Part shown: in pieces, positions 28,077-36,579 of the stretch
How positions within the stretch are numbered: the stretch's first letter is position 1
Layout: the number at the start of each line of letters is the position of its first letter
Assembly (NCBI GenBank): GCA_014189435.1
Contig: CP050293.1
Span: 4,593,001 to 4,657,000, forward strand
Reading direction: 5' to 3'
Length of the DNA stretch: 64,000 nucleotides
Source of the DNA: Mesorhizobium loti
GTDB lineage: Bacteria; Pseudomonadota; Alphaproteobacteria; Rhizobiales; Rhizobiaceae
Made by a program: the position numbers and the translations under genes
Notes under the pieces: generated by a model
The model's database searches: none
What the model was told of the DNA's origin: nothing
What the model saw: only the letters and a program-made list of their open reading frames with translations

Positions 28077-28662
28077 GTGCGACCTTGCCCACGCTGCGCG
28101 CCAGCCAGGTCGGAAGCTGCGGCGCTACCGCGACCAGCTCGCTGAAGGCGCCCGGCGGGAGTTTCCGCTTCAATGTCTGGAGGGCGGCCTCCGCCTTCTC
28201 CGGCCCAAGCCAAGCGAGCGCGCGCACCGCCTCGCCAGCCGGTCGATGCGCCATGGCGAGTTGCCAGCGCGGCGCGTGGCGAAGCTCGACGACCTGCTTG
28301 CCGAGGTTCATTTTCCTGGTGCGGCCAGAGGTCAGATAGACCGACCGGACCGGCACCTGGGTCGTAAGGCCCAAGGTGTTGGCCGCAGCGGCGCCACTCC
28401 GGACGATGGTCTCTCCCCGCTGGCTGGCCAGCGCCTCGACCGCCTGTTCCACAGAGGGAGCCCGGGTGCCGAACCGGCTCGTGACCGGGAGGAGATAAAC
28501 GCCGCGACCCGCCCGGATCAATTGCGCCCGCTCGGCTAGACGCGACAATGCCTGATCCACCGCGGGGCGGTTGCCGAGGTGGAGCAAGCTTTTAGCCGCG
28601 ATGGGCGTGCCCTCTGGCAGCCCTTTCGCGTGCGTCAGAATCTGTTCGGTCAAGCGTTGCAT
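28069..28662 (-). CDS. abiEi: AbiEi-family antitoxin and transcriptional repressor
   Basis: A 197-residue antitoxin with an N-terminal winged helix (LHLGNRPAVDQALSRLAERA), the beta region RAGRGVYLLPVTSRFG and the DUF6088/AbiEi-type C-terminal domain. ATG 28662 follows AGGAGAACGGCC. The frame is open to 28851, but that extension would run through the operator palindrome. AbiEi proteins neutralise AbiEii and repress their own promoter by binding paired inverted repeats. The palindrome at 28673-28702 is in the right place. Control of this promoter would extend to the whole downstream operon. Confidence 0.88.
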   Translation of the reverse strand: MQRLTEQILTHAKGLPEGTPIAAKSLLHLGNRPAVDQALSRLAERAQLIRAGRGVYLLPVTSRFGTRAPSVEQAVEALASQRGETIVRSGAAAANTLGLTTQVPVRSVYLTSGRTRKMNLGKQVVELRHAPRWQLAMAHRPAGEAVRALAWLGPEKAEAALQTLKRKLPPGAFSELVAVAPQLPTWLARSVGKVAHG

Positions 28663-28672
28663 GGCCGTTCTC

Positions 28673-28702
28673 CTGTCAGAAATATATGCGGTTTTCTGAC
28701 AG
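28673..28702. promoter_or_regulatory. AbiEi operator palindrome
   Basis: CTGTCAGAAA (28673-28682) and TTTCTGACAG (28693-28702) form a perfect 10-bp inverted repeat with a 10-base spacer, placing the half-site centres 20 bp apart, two helical turns. It lies 11 bp upstream of the abiEi start, overlapping where the promoter should be. This matches the known negative autoregulation of AbiE systems. Confidence 0.8.
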
Positions 28703-28887
28703 TTTGCAATCGCCGGTCTGAAGCGCCTTTCGAGCCTCGAATTCTGAAACCCTGAAAGCCGCTTTTCCGGCCTCTCACCTTTGTGGGGAAAGCCTCCCCT
28801 GCGGCCGAGCCCGAGGTCTCGCCCGACCCCTTCTGCGGGGAGACCCCGCAACGCCCCCTGAGAGTGAGAGTGCGGACCGGTTTCCGT
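28703..28887. other. Divergent intergenic region, AbiE operon / DUF932 gene
   Basis: I see no gene in these bases. They separate the minus-strand defence operon from the plus-strand element backbone and contain GC-rich inverted stretches, for example TGCGGGGAGACCCCGCAA near 28834-28851. The segment probably carries the promoter of the DUF932 gene, but I cannot assign -35 and -10 boxes. Confidence 0.4.
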
Positions 28888-28925
28888 GACGGGTGAAAGG
28901 TGGGAGAGAGGCTCCCGCGCCCGTC
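28888..28925 (+). promoter_or_regulatory. Structured leader hairpin of DUF932 gene
   Basis: Outer stem GACGGG (28888-28893) with CCCGTC (28920-28925) and inner stem GGGAG (28902-28906) with CTCCC (28912-28916). GGAG and the ATG follow directly. The same arrangement with a different inner stem lies before the ParB-like gene at 30252-30291, which supports an RNA structure that acts on translation. Confidence 0.6.
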
Positions 28926-28940
28926 CTGGAGATTGGTCCC

Positions 28941-30134
28941 ATGAACATACAAGTCTTCGATGCGCGCCGTGACACGACCGGCGGTTACAAGGTAGATGTC
29001 AGCCGCGGCGAGCGGGTCGGCCGCGTCTCGTCGGAGTGGTTCGCGCGTCCGGCCGACGAACGCTACCTCTCGCTCTCCGAACTGGCGCAATCGGTGCGCG
29101 ATCGGGCCGATCGCAGCCGGATCCGCGTCGTGGAAAGCGCCCTGATCCATGTCGAGGCGAACCGCAGCGACCCGGAACGGCTGGCTTTGATCCTGCCAGG
29201 CACGGATACGCCCATCACCCCGACCCATTGGAGCTTCGGCCAACTCGCCAGCCTGGTCGGCGCACCCGCTGCCTATCTACGACAGCTTCCGGCCGCGCTC
29301 GCCGGGATCAACCTGCAATATGGCCTGACATCCAATCGCGCCGAGCAGATCAAGACGCTGGAAACCGACGACGGCCGCACGGAACTGCGCGCCGTCACCG
29401 GCCCGGATTATGGGAGGATATTCGACGCAGAACTGGTGGAAGCCGTGCAGCGCATCGCCGGTAACGGCACGGGCGACACCCGCTGGAAGGTGCCGGGCGT
29501 GCTCGACTGGTCGACCGGCGTCTACAATCCGCGCGTCGACATCACCAAGGACACGACGACGCTCTATGCCTCCGATCGGGACGTCTTCCTGTTCCTGGTC
29601 GACGACCTGAATCCGATCGAGGCCGGCCGACTGCCGGACGGATCGCCCGACCTCTATTTCCGGGGTTTCTATTGCTGGAATTCCGAGGTCGGCGCCAAGA
29701 CCCTCGGCATGGCGAGCTTCTATCTCCGTGCGGTCTGCCAGAATCGGAATCTTTGGGGCGTGGAAGATTTCGAGGAGATCACCATCCGCCACAGCAAATA
29801 CGCCGCAAACCGGTTCGCCCATGAGGCTGCCCCGGCGTTGTTGAACTTCGCGAACTCCTCGCCCCTGCCCTTCGTCTGCGGCATCAAGGCGGCGCGCGAG
29901 CGGATCGTGGCAAGAACCAACGAAGACCGCACCGACTTCTTGCGCCGGCGCGGCTTCTCCAAGGCCGAGACCGGCAAGATCATCGACACGGTGCTGGCCG
30001 AGGAAGGCCGCCCGCCGGAGAGCATCTTCGATTTCGTGCAGGGCATCACGGCCGTCGCCCGCGACAAGCCGCATCAGGACGCCCGCCTCGACATGGAGGC
30101 CAAGGCCAAGAAGCTGCTCGACCGAGTGGCCTGA
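28941..30134 (+). CDS. DUF932 domain-containing protein
   Basis: A 397-residue phage/plasmid-like protein of the DUF932 family. Characteristic stretches are THWSFGQLASLVGAPAAYLR, LRAVTGPDYGRIFDAELVEA and RDVFLFLVDDLNPIEAGRLP. ATG 28941 is used because a structured leader and GGAG precede it; the open frame upstream overlaps that hairpin. DUF932 proteins are common on conjugative elements and phages of Hyphomicrobiales, but no biochemical role is established. It is the first gene of the early backbone block. Confidence 0.88.
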   Translation: MNIQVFDARRDTTGGYKVDVSRGERVGRVSSEWFARPADERYLSLSELAQSVRDRADRSRIRVVESALIHVEANRSDPERLALILPGTDTPITPTHWSFGQLASLVGAPAAYLRQLPAALAGINLQYGLTSNRAEQIKTLETDDGRTELRAVTGPDYGRIFDAELVEAVQRIAGNGTGDTRWKVPGVLDWSTGVYNPRVDITKDTTTLYASDRDVFLFLVDDLNPIEAGRLPDGSPDLYFRGFYCWNSEVGAKTLGMASFYLRAVCQNRNLWGVEDFEEITIRHSKYAANRFAHEAAPALLNFANSSPLPFVCGIKAARERIVARTNEDRTDFLRRRGFSKAETGKIIDTVLAEEGRPPESIFDFVQGITAVARDKPHQDARLDMEAKAKKLLDRVA

Positions 30135-30251
30135 CTTCCGTGAAGCCGGGGATGCGGTTTTCCGCGTCTCCGGCTTTGCGCTTCCGTGTCTTTCCGGTTG
30201 CCGGTTCGTGGTGCTGCCCCTTTAGAGGAAGAGGGCGGCGCTTCGCTTCGT

Positions 30252-30291
30252 GACGGGTTTAGGGCTGAGAGAGAGTCTCTCGGCGCCCGTC
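30252..30291 (+). promoter_or_regulatory. Structured leader hairpin of ParB-like gene
   Basis: Outer stem GACGGG (30252-30257) with CCCGTC (30286-30291), and inner stem GAGAGA (30267-30272) with TCTCTC (30276-30281). GGAG follows and the ATG is 15 bases beyond the structure. The outer stem is identical to that of the DUF932 leader, while the inner stem differs on both sides in a compensating way. Confidence 0.6.
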
Positions 30292-30306
30292 GCGGAGTAC
30301 ATTCCC

Positions 30307-32430
30307 ATGGCTACTGCAGCGAAGAAGATCACCCTGTCGTCATCGCGCGACATCGCCTTCAACCAGCTCGTCATCTCCCAGGCGAACGTCCGGCGGATCA
30401 AGGCCGGCGTGTCGATCGAGGAGCTGGCGGAGGACATCGCCCGGCGAACTCTCCTCCAAAGCATCACCGTGCGGCCCGTGCGCGATGCGGACGGCAACGA
30501 GACCGGCATGTTCGAGATCCCGGCCGGCGGGCGCCGCTATCGGGCGCTTGAACTGCTGGTGAAGCAGAAGCGCCTCGCCAAGAACGCGCCAGTCCCCTGC
30601 GTCGTCCGCGAGGGCGGCATGGCCGAGGAGGATTCGCTGGCCGAAAACATTCAGCGGGCGCCGCTGCATCCGCTGGACCAGTTCCGCGCCTTCCTGACCT
30701 TCCGCGAGAAGGGCATGTCCGAGGAGGAGATCGCCGCCAACCAGTTCGTCTCGGTATCGGTCGTGAAGCAGCGCCTGCGTCTGGCGTCGGTCTCGCCCAA
30801 GCTCTTCGACGTCTATGCCGCCGACGGCATGACCCTCGATCAGCTGATGGCGTTCACGGTCAACGGTGATCATGAGCGACAGGAGCAGGTCTTCGAGCGC
30901 CTTGCGCAGGGCTACAGCAAGGAACCGCATCTCATCCGCCGGATGCTCACCGAGGGCGCGGTCCGCGCAGCCGATAAGCGTGCACAGTTTGTCGGGCTGG
31001 AAGCCTACTCCGAAGCTGGCGGCGTCATCATGCACGACCTGTTTCAGGGTGACGACGGCGGCTGGCTGCAGGATGTCGGCCTTCTCGACATGTTGGTGGC
31101 CGAGAAACTGCGTGAGCAGTCCGAGGCGATCTCCGCCGAAGGCTGGAGGTGGATCGATGTCGCGCCGGACTTCCCCTACGGCCACACCTACGGCCTGCGT
31201 CACCTCCGTGGCGAGCAAGTCCCTCTCACCGAGGAGGAACAGGCCACGCGCGACGCCCTTCAGGCTGAGTTGGACGGACTGGAGGAAACCTATGCCGATG
31301 CCGAGGAATTGCCCGAAGAGGTGGACGAGCGGCTCGGGGAGATCGAGACTGCGATCAGCGCGCTCGACGATCGGCCGATGGTCTTCGATCCCGAGGAGAT
31401 CGGGCGGGCCGGCGCTTTCGTTAGCATCGACGGATCGGGCAACCTGCGGGTCGAGCGCGGCTATGTCCGCCCAGAAGACGAACGGCCGATTGAGCCGGCA
31501 GTCGATCCCGAGATCGAGGACGGCGTGAGCGCCGTCGCGGCACGCGCGGAGCATGAGGACGATCACCTGACCGCGGACATCGAGACGACAGCGGACCCCG
31601 AGGAAGACGACGGCCTGAAGCCGATCCCGGACCGCTTGATGACCGAACTGACCGCCCATCGCACGCTGGCTCTGCGCCACGCGCTCGGCGAGCGGCCCGA
31701 TGTCGCCTTCCTCGCCGCGCTCCATGCGCTCACCCTTCGGGCCTTTTATCACTATGGCTCGGACACCTGCCTGGAGTTCGACCTGAAGAGCGTCAGTTTC
31801 GGCGCGCAGGCGCCGAGTCTGAATGACAGCAGCTTGGCCTCGGCAGTCGACGGCCGCCATCAAGCGTGGGTGGCGGCGCTTCCCAAGGAGCCCGGCGAGC
31901 TGTGGGAGGCGCTGCAGGCGTTCGACGGCGACAGCCGCCACGCTCTGTTTGCCCATTGCGTGTCGCTGTCGGTCAACGCGATCTACGAGGCTTATAACCG
32001 TCGGCCTCGTGCGCTCGCCCACGCCGACCAGCTCGCCCAGGCAGTCGATCTCGACATGGTGGCGGCCGGTTGGGAGCCCACGATCGACACCTATCTCGGC
32101 CGTGTCACCAAGGCCCGCATCCTCGCGTCGGTGCGCGAGGCGAAGGGTACGCGCGCCGGTGATCGCATCGAGCACCTGAAGAAGGGCGACATGGCCGAGA
32201 AGGCGCAGGAACTGCTCGCCGGGTCCGGTTGGTTGCCGGAGCCGTTGCGCACGCCCGGCCAGCCGGTCACCGCGGTCGATGACACATCAGCCTTCGAGAC
32301 TGGCCAGTCCGGCGATCGTGAGGTCGAAGATACGGCGGAAGACGGCGGCGAAACGGCCATGGCGGAATCCGAGCCACAGATCGAAGATGAGCCGGCCGAG
32401 ATCGACATGCATGTGATCGCGGCTGAATAG
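30307..32430 (+). CDS. ParB/RepB/Spo0J-family DNA-binding protein
   Basis: A 707-residue ParB-like protein. Residues 1-110 hold the ParB N-terminal nuclease/CTP-binding fold (IPAGGRRYRALELL and the arginine-rich VREGGMAEEDSLAENIQRAP). The KorB/HTH region follows (EEEIAANQFVSVSVVKQRLR). A long C-terminal half, rich in acidic residues, has no close family I recognise. ATG 30307 follows GGAG and the structured leader. No ParA lies next to it; the ParA of this element is 8 kb away. It is much longer than a partition ParB, so a regulatory or replication-associated role is possible. Confidence 0.87.
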   Translation: MATAAKKITLSSSRDIAFNQLVISQANVRRIKAGVSIEELAEDIARRTLLQSITVRPVRDADGNETGMFEIPAGGRRYRALELLVKQKRLAKNAPVPCVVREGGMAEEDSLAENIQRAPLHPLDQFRAFLTFREKGMSEEEIAANQFVSVSVVKQRLRLASVSPKLFDVYAADGMTLDQLMAFTVNGDHERQEQVFERLAQGYSKEPHLIRRMLTEGAVRAADKRAQFVGLEAYSEAGGVIMHDLFQGDDGGWLQDVGLLDMLVAEKLREQSEAISAEGWRWIDVAPDFPYGHTYGLRHLRGEQVPLTEEEQATRDALQAELDGLEETYADAEELPEEVDERLGEIETAISALDDRPMVFDPEEIGRAGAFVSIDGSGNLRVERGYVRPEDERPIEPAVDPEIEDGVSAVAARAEHEDDHLTADIETTADPEEDDGLKPIPDRLMTELTAHRTLALRHALGERPDVAFLAALHALTLRAFYHYGSDTCLEFDLKSVSFGAQAPSLNDSSLASAVDGRHQAWVAALPKEPGELWEALQAFDGDSRHALFAHCVSLSVNAIYEAYNRRPRALAHADQLAQAVDLDMVAAGWEPTIDTYLGRVTKARILASVREAKGTRAGDRIEHLKKGDMAEKAQELLAGSGWLPEPLRTPGQPVTAVDDTSAFETGQSGDREVEDTAEDGGETAMAESEPQIEDEPAEIDMHVIAAE

Positions 32431-32454
32431 CCGAAGGAGCAACACGTCCCCCGA

Positions 32455-32485
32455 GGGCCCGCCGGCAACGGCGGGCCCATTTTTC
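32455..32485 (+). terminator. Rho-independent terminator after ParB-like gene
   Basis: A perfect 10-bp stem (GGGCCCGCCG with CGGCGGGCCC) around GCAA, followed by ATTTTT. It lies 25 bp past the ParB-like stop and 16 bp before the next start, so it would stop or attenuate transcription into the Toprim gene. Confidence 0.85.
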
Positions 32486-32500
32486 GTCTCGGAGTCCGCG

Positions 32501-33538
32501 ATGCAACCTGCCACAGATCTTGCGCGACGGCTGGCTGCTCAGGCCGAGGCCGTTTGTCGCCACTACCTCTCCAACGGCCACCGCGAAGGCCGCTACTGGC
32601 TCGTTGGCGATGCACGCAACACGCCGGGCCGATCGATGTTCGTGCGGCTGAAAGGCGGCGACAGCTGCAAAGGCGCCGCCGGCAAATGGACCGATGCCGC
32701 TACCGGAGAACATGGCGACCTACTCGACGTCATCCGCGAGAGCTGCGGCCTGATCAACTTCAAGGCCGTCGCCTATGAAGCCAGGAACTTCCTCAGCATG
32801 CCACCACCCGAGCCGGAGCCGCGATTTAATGGGCGCCGACGCCCTGTACCGAGCGGCTCGCCGGAAGCAGCGCGGCGTCTGATCGGCATGTCGCAGCCGA
32901 TAACGGGCACAATCGTGCAAGCGTATTTACGGCAACGCGGCATCACTGATTTACGCGGAACCGGAAACCTTCGCTTCCATCCACGCTGCTATTATCGACC
33001 CGACGAGCACGCGCCCACCGAGACCTGGCCGGCCATGATCGCCGCTGTCACCGATCTCGACGGCAAAATCACAGGCGCGCATAGAACCTGGCTCGATCCC
33101 CGATCGCGTGATAAGGCGCCGCTCGACACGCCGAGGCGAGCCATGGGCGACCTGCTCGGCAACGCGGTGCGCTTCGGCATCGGCGGCGAGGTCATGGCGG
33201 CCGGCGAAGGCATCGAGACCGTCCTGTCGCTCCGACAGGTGCTTCCCGACATGCCGATGCTGGCGGCGCTCTCTGCAGCGCATCTCGCCGCCATCCTGTT
33301 CCCCGCTACGCTGCGACGGCTCTACATCGTGTGCGACAATGATCCGGCCGGTGACGGTGCGCGTGACAGCCTGATCGAACGGGCCACCGCCGTCGGGATC
33401 GAGGCGATTGTCATCTCGCCGGCGCTCGGCGACTTAAACGAGGATCTCCGTACCCTTGGCATCGAGCATCTCCGGCAGCAGTCGCGGATGCAGATTGCAC
33501 CCCAGGATGTCGCAAGGTTCATGGCGCTGGCGGCATAG
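32501..33538 (+). CDS. Toprim domain-containing primase-like protein
   Basis: A 345-residue protein with an N-terminal zinc-free primase-associated region (LKGGDSCKGAAGKWTDAATGEHGDLLDVI) and a C-terminal Toprim domain with the Glu of AAGEGIETVLSL and the acidic pair in IVCDNDPAGDGA. These residues coordinate metal in Toprim enzymes. It resembles the plasmid DUF7146-Toprim proteins found on rhizobial conjugative elements, where a role in priming DNA synthesis on the entering strand is plausible. ATG 32501 lies just downstream of the terminator. Confidence 0.85.
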   Translation: MQPATDLARRLAAQAEAVCRHYLSNGHREGRYWLVGDARNTPGRSMFVRLKGGDSCKGAAGKWTDAATGEHGDLLDVIRESCGLINFKAVAYEARNFLSMPPPEPEPRFNGRRRPVPSGSPEAARRLIGMSQPITGTIVQAYLRQRGITDLRGTGNLRFHPRCYYRPDEHAPTETWPAMIAAVTDLDGKITGAHRTWLDPRSRDKAPLDTPRRAMGDLLGNAVRFGIGGEVMAAGEGIETVLSLRQVLPDMPMLAALSAAHLAAILFPATLRRLYIVCDNDPAGDGARDSLIERATAVGIEAIVISPALGDLNEDLRTLGIEHLRQQSRMQIAPQDVARFMALAA

Positions 33539-33850
33539 CCCGGCACGGGAGACCGACAATGGCGGTGCGTCGTCGTGCTCGCAGATGCACCAACCGTCGG
33601 TGGGGGACCGCGCCTCGGCCTTCGAGAGGGCGATCGGCCAGCAAACGGGCCTGCCCAACAATGGCTGCGGCCGACGATTTTCCGGCGGCGCGTGCCGCGC
33701 CTTTCCATCGCGAGGCAAAATCGCCGGCCTCCGCCATCCTCCGCTGACGCTCCGGCCCTGCGCCTTGCTCCGGGTGCAGGGCCGGCCCGCCCGCCGGCAT
33801 TCGTCGCCATGAAGGCCGCGACGGTCGCGGTCCAACCGACGGAGCATCCC
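33539..33850 (+). promoter_or_regulatory. Long leader with GC-rich hairpin before DUF2493 gene
   Basis: I find no gene in these 312 bases. A perfect 10-bp inverted repeat, CCGGCCCTGC at 33752-33761 and GCAGGGCCGG at 33776-33785, encloses a 14-base loop. No U-run follows, so it looks like a leader structure rather than a terminator. The end carries GGAGCATCCC ahead of the DUF2493 start. Confidence 0.45.
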
Positions 33851-34774
33851 ATGAGCGAGCACGACGACTTCGAACCGCATCACGCCTCATCACCGACCGA
33901 CCATGTCCTCACCGAGCTTCAGCTCCACGGCTACCGTCCCTCCGAGGATGAACCCGACCAGCGACTCCTCCCGGACGGCAATGCGGTCGCAGGCGCCATC
34001 GCCGACATCTTCGACGCCCTGATCGGAACGCTGGAGGACACTCGCCTCGAACCCGACCTCGACGATCTCCTCTGGTCGACGGTCAACGTCTTTCACCGCG
34101 CCACCGACCGTATCGCGCGCGAACTCGACGACAACGAGCAGGCGCAACGCCGCGGGCAACGTGAACAGGACGGCAGCGAGGTAAAGGCCGTCGAACTCGA
34201 GCGTCACATCGCCGAAGGCCAAACTCTGATGGAACGTCAGAACGCCTTCGAACTGATGCGCGACCAGGCGGCCGAACATTACGAACGCCACGTCGGCAAA
34301 ACCTGGTTTCCGCGCAGCGGGTCAAGGGTCAACCACCGCAACCTCACCTCGGCGATGATCGACAGCCGCGACTTCCTGGCAGCGAAGCGGCGCGCCGAGC
34401 AGACGATCCTTCTTCCCGCTGGGCCGAAAATCCTCGTCACCGGCGGGCTCGACTTCAATGATCACCGCCTGATCTGGGCCAAGCTCGACCAGGTGCACGA
34501 AAAGCACCCAGACATGGTGCTGATGCACGGCAAGTCGCCGAAGGGCGCCGAGAAGATCGCATCCCTTTGGGCGACGAACCGGAACGTGCCCCAGATCGGT
34601 TTCGCTCCCGACTGGACGAAGCACGGCCGCGCAGCGCCCTTCAAGCGCAACGACGAGATGCTGGAAATCCTGCCCAAGGGCGTGATGCACTTCCCCGGCA
34701 CCGGCATAAACGACAACCTCGCCGACAAGGCAAAGAAGCTCGGCATCCCGGTTTGGAAGTTCGGCGGCGCGTGA
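33851..34774 (+). CDS. DUF2493 (SLOG-like) domain protein
   Basis: A 307-residue protein. The N-terminal 190 residues are acidic and helical. The C-terminal domain KILVTGGLDFNDHRLIWAKL, followed by MVLMHGKSPKGAEKIASLWA, is the DUF2493/YspA-type Rossmann-like fold thought to bind nucleotide derivatives. ATG 33851 follows GGAG; the longer open frame upstream overlaps the hairpin leader and has no matching domain. It is a frequent passenger gene on conjugative elements of this group. The function is unknown. Confidence 0.82.
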   Translation: MSEHDDFEPHHASSPTDHVLTELQLHGYRPSEDEPDQRLLPDGNAVAGAIADIFDALIGTLEDTRLEPDLDDLLWSTVNVFHRATDRIARELDDNEQAQRRGQREQDGSEVKAVELERHIAEGQTLMERQNAFELMRDQAAEHYERHVGKTWFPRSGSRVNHRNLTSAMIDSRDFLAAKRRAEQTILLPAGPKILVTGGLDFNDHRLIWAKLDQVHEKHPDMVLMHGKSPKGAEKIASLWATNRNVPQIGFAPDWTKHGRAAPFKRNDEMLEILPKGVMHFPGTGINDNLADKAKKLGIPVWKFGGA

Positions 34775-34781
34775 GCGCCGC

Positions 34782-35534
34782 CTATCCCAGATCGACTTTC
34801 CAGAACTTCAGCACATCCTCGACCTCAGTCTTCGGATAGTGAAGAAAATCGGCGTTGGCGAGATTGGACCGGATTTTCGACTTCCGCTTTGCGATTTCGC
34901 GTTCGATGCGTGGCGTGAATGGCGCTGTCCCCGGCGGCAGGACGCCAGGCCGATCCGCTTTGGGCCAACTGTTCGGATAGTCGGGCGGTGTCCAACCCGA
35001 TCGCACCTGCTCAGCCTGTGCGGCGACTGCCTCGTGCTCACATGCCCATCCGTACAGATGGAAAGAGCATACCCGCAGCATGGCTTTGATCTCTGGGAGG
35101 GTGTCGGTGAAACCCTTCAACGACGTGGGGAGCCACACCATGTTCGCGACACAGGAGAAATAGCGCGGATCCTGCACCACGCTGCTGCCCTGCGCGAACG
35201 ATGGATCGTCGTAACCCCAGATGTGACAGACGGTCCAGTTCTTCGGCTTGGGGGACGCTACGTCGAGCGCAGCGACAAGGGCGTTGAGCGCAGCCACATT
35301 TCCTTCGAACTTCTCCGCCGTTACGCCGGTCAGCTTTCGCGTGTTCGTGTAACGGCGCGTCCACCCCGCATCAAAGAGGGCCCGACCGCGCGCTGTATGT
35401 GGTGCCCAGACCGGCAGCGCGCGAAACGTGTCGGGGTGTACCCACCGTGCCGTCCGCTCGATAAGTTCGACGATGGCAGGAATATCCGACCGCAGGGCCT
35501 CGTTGCCATCCGGCACATGGAATCCGCTTGCCAT
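34782..35534 (-). CDS. Uncharacterised protein, possible cargo gene
   Basis: This is the only minus-strand gene in the backbone between 28.9 and 58.1 kb. ATG 35534 behind GGGAGGACC gives 250 residues. A conserved-looking stretch, NWTVCHIWGYDDPSFAQG, then RYFSCVANMVWLPTSLKGFT and VCSFHLYGWACEH, contains several His and Cys residues that could bind metal, reminiscent of divergent HNH-type cores, but the match is too weak to name. Convergent on DUF2493 and flanked by spacer, it is probably a cargo insertion. Confidence 0.6.
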   Translation of the reverse strand: MASGFHVPDGNEALRSDIPAIVELIERTARWVHPDTFRALPVWAPHTARGRALFDAGWTRRYTNTRKLTGVTAEKFEGNVAALNALVAALDVASPKPKNWTVCHIWGYDDPSFAQGSSVVQDPRYFSCVANMVWLPTSLKGFTDTLPEIKAMLRVCSFHLYGWACEHEAVAAQAEQVRSGWTPPDYPNSWPKADRPGVLPPGTAPFTPRIEREIAKRKSKIRSNLANADFLHYPKTEVEDVLKFWKVDLG

Positions 35535-35827
35535 GGTCCTCCCAGACAAAGTTGTCGCCTCGTATGCGCGAGACGTCCGGCTGAGGTCTTAGCGGCAAGG
35601 CTGTTGAGAACATCACGACTACCATTTCGGACCGCCCGACACACCCCCGCTTATCTGCGCTGATCCTTGGTCAGACTGATCGCCTGACGCCATCAACCCG
35701 TAAAGGGTCGGCTATGCGAGCATGCCGCCGCTTCGGCTGCGCCTGCGCGGTGATTGCGGCGCTCAGCCCGACGCTTCGGGCGCCTGTCAGCGGGGGATGG
35801 TCCTCCGCTCAAACAGGAGCCGGATCG

Positions 35828-35995
35828 ATGTCCCTCAACGACGCGCACGCCTTCGCCTTCAGCCTCGCCACCACCCTGATGGCCGCGATCATCATCTTCC
35901 AGGCCGGCGACGGCACCCTCTCGGTCACGCCCGCCAGCGAATACGACGGCGACATGGCCGCGATCGTCCATGAGATCGATCCCTTCGCCCCATAA
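35828..35995 (+). CDS. Small single-span membrane protein
   Basis: A 55-residue protein with one hydrophobic segment (FAFSLATTLMAAIIIFQAG) and an acidic C-terminus. ATG 35828 is preceded by AGGAG. The frame is open upstream to 35714, but the ribosome-binding site favours the shorter form. Small proteins of this type recur beside DUF736 genes on rhizobial elements, as far as I recall; the role is unknown. Confidence 0.55.
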   Translation: MSLNDAHAFAFSLATTLMAAIIIFQAGDGTLSVTPASEYDGDMAAIVHEIDPFAP

Positions 35996-36135
35996 CCGGG
36001 GCGAACCGGCGTCGCCGCGCGGAGGTCGCACGCGATTTCCGCTCCCGGCTCAGCCACTTTTCAGCTATAGTTCGAGCGCGCCGTGGTGGTGGTGGAGGCG
36101 CGACCGTCAGACCGTTTCTCACGGAGGACGCCACC

Positions 36136-36579
36136 ATGATCATCCTCGCAATATTTGCATCCCTCGCAGCCATCGGCCTGCTTTGCTGGCTGCTGTTCAC
36201 GCTGGCCATCTTCGCGCTGCCGGCGTTCGTCGGCGTGACCGCGGGCGCGTGGGCGCACGGCACCGGCGCTGGCATTCCCGGCGCGGTTCTGGTCGGGGCC
36301 GGCGCCGCGGCCCTGACCCTGGCGGCTGGTCATCTGCTGATCACCTTTGTCCGGCCGATGTGGCTGAAGCTGCTCGTGGCCATCGCCTTCGTCGCGCCGG
36401 CCGCCATCGCCGGTTTCCACGCGACGCATGGCATTGTGAAGCACCTTATGCCTTCCGAAGGATGGCAGATCGCCTTCTCCGTTATTGGCGCGATCGCGGT
36501 GGGCATAACCGCCTTCGTGCGGCTCGCAGGAATGGCGGCGTCCCCAGGCCCGTCCAGCCGGGACCTCGCGCGAGCCTGA
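36136..36579 (+). CDS. Small polytopic membrane protein
   Basis: A 147-residue protein with four or five hydrophobic segments, starting MIILAIFASLAAIGLLCWLL. ATG 36136 follows GGAGGACGCCACC. It ends RDLARA without a recognisable domain. It lies between a small membrane protein and the DUF736 gene, in the region where similar elements carry genes of unknown function. I do not recognise the family. Confidence 0.65.
   Translation: MIILAIFASLAAIGLLCWLLFTLAIFALPAFVGVTAGAWAHGTGAGIPGAVLVGAGAAALTLAAGHLLITFVRPMWLKLLVAIAFVAPAAIAGFHATHGIVKHLMPSEGWQIAFSVIGAIAVGITAFVRLAGMAASPGPSSRDLARA

Noticed and set aside
30340..32175. Minus-strand frame of 611 codons across the ParB-like gene
   Set aside because: Antisense shadow of a strongly supported coding sequence.
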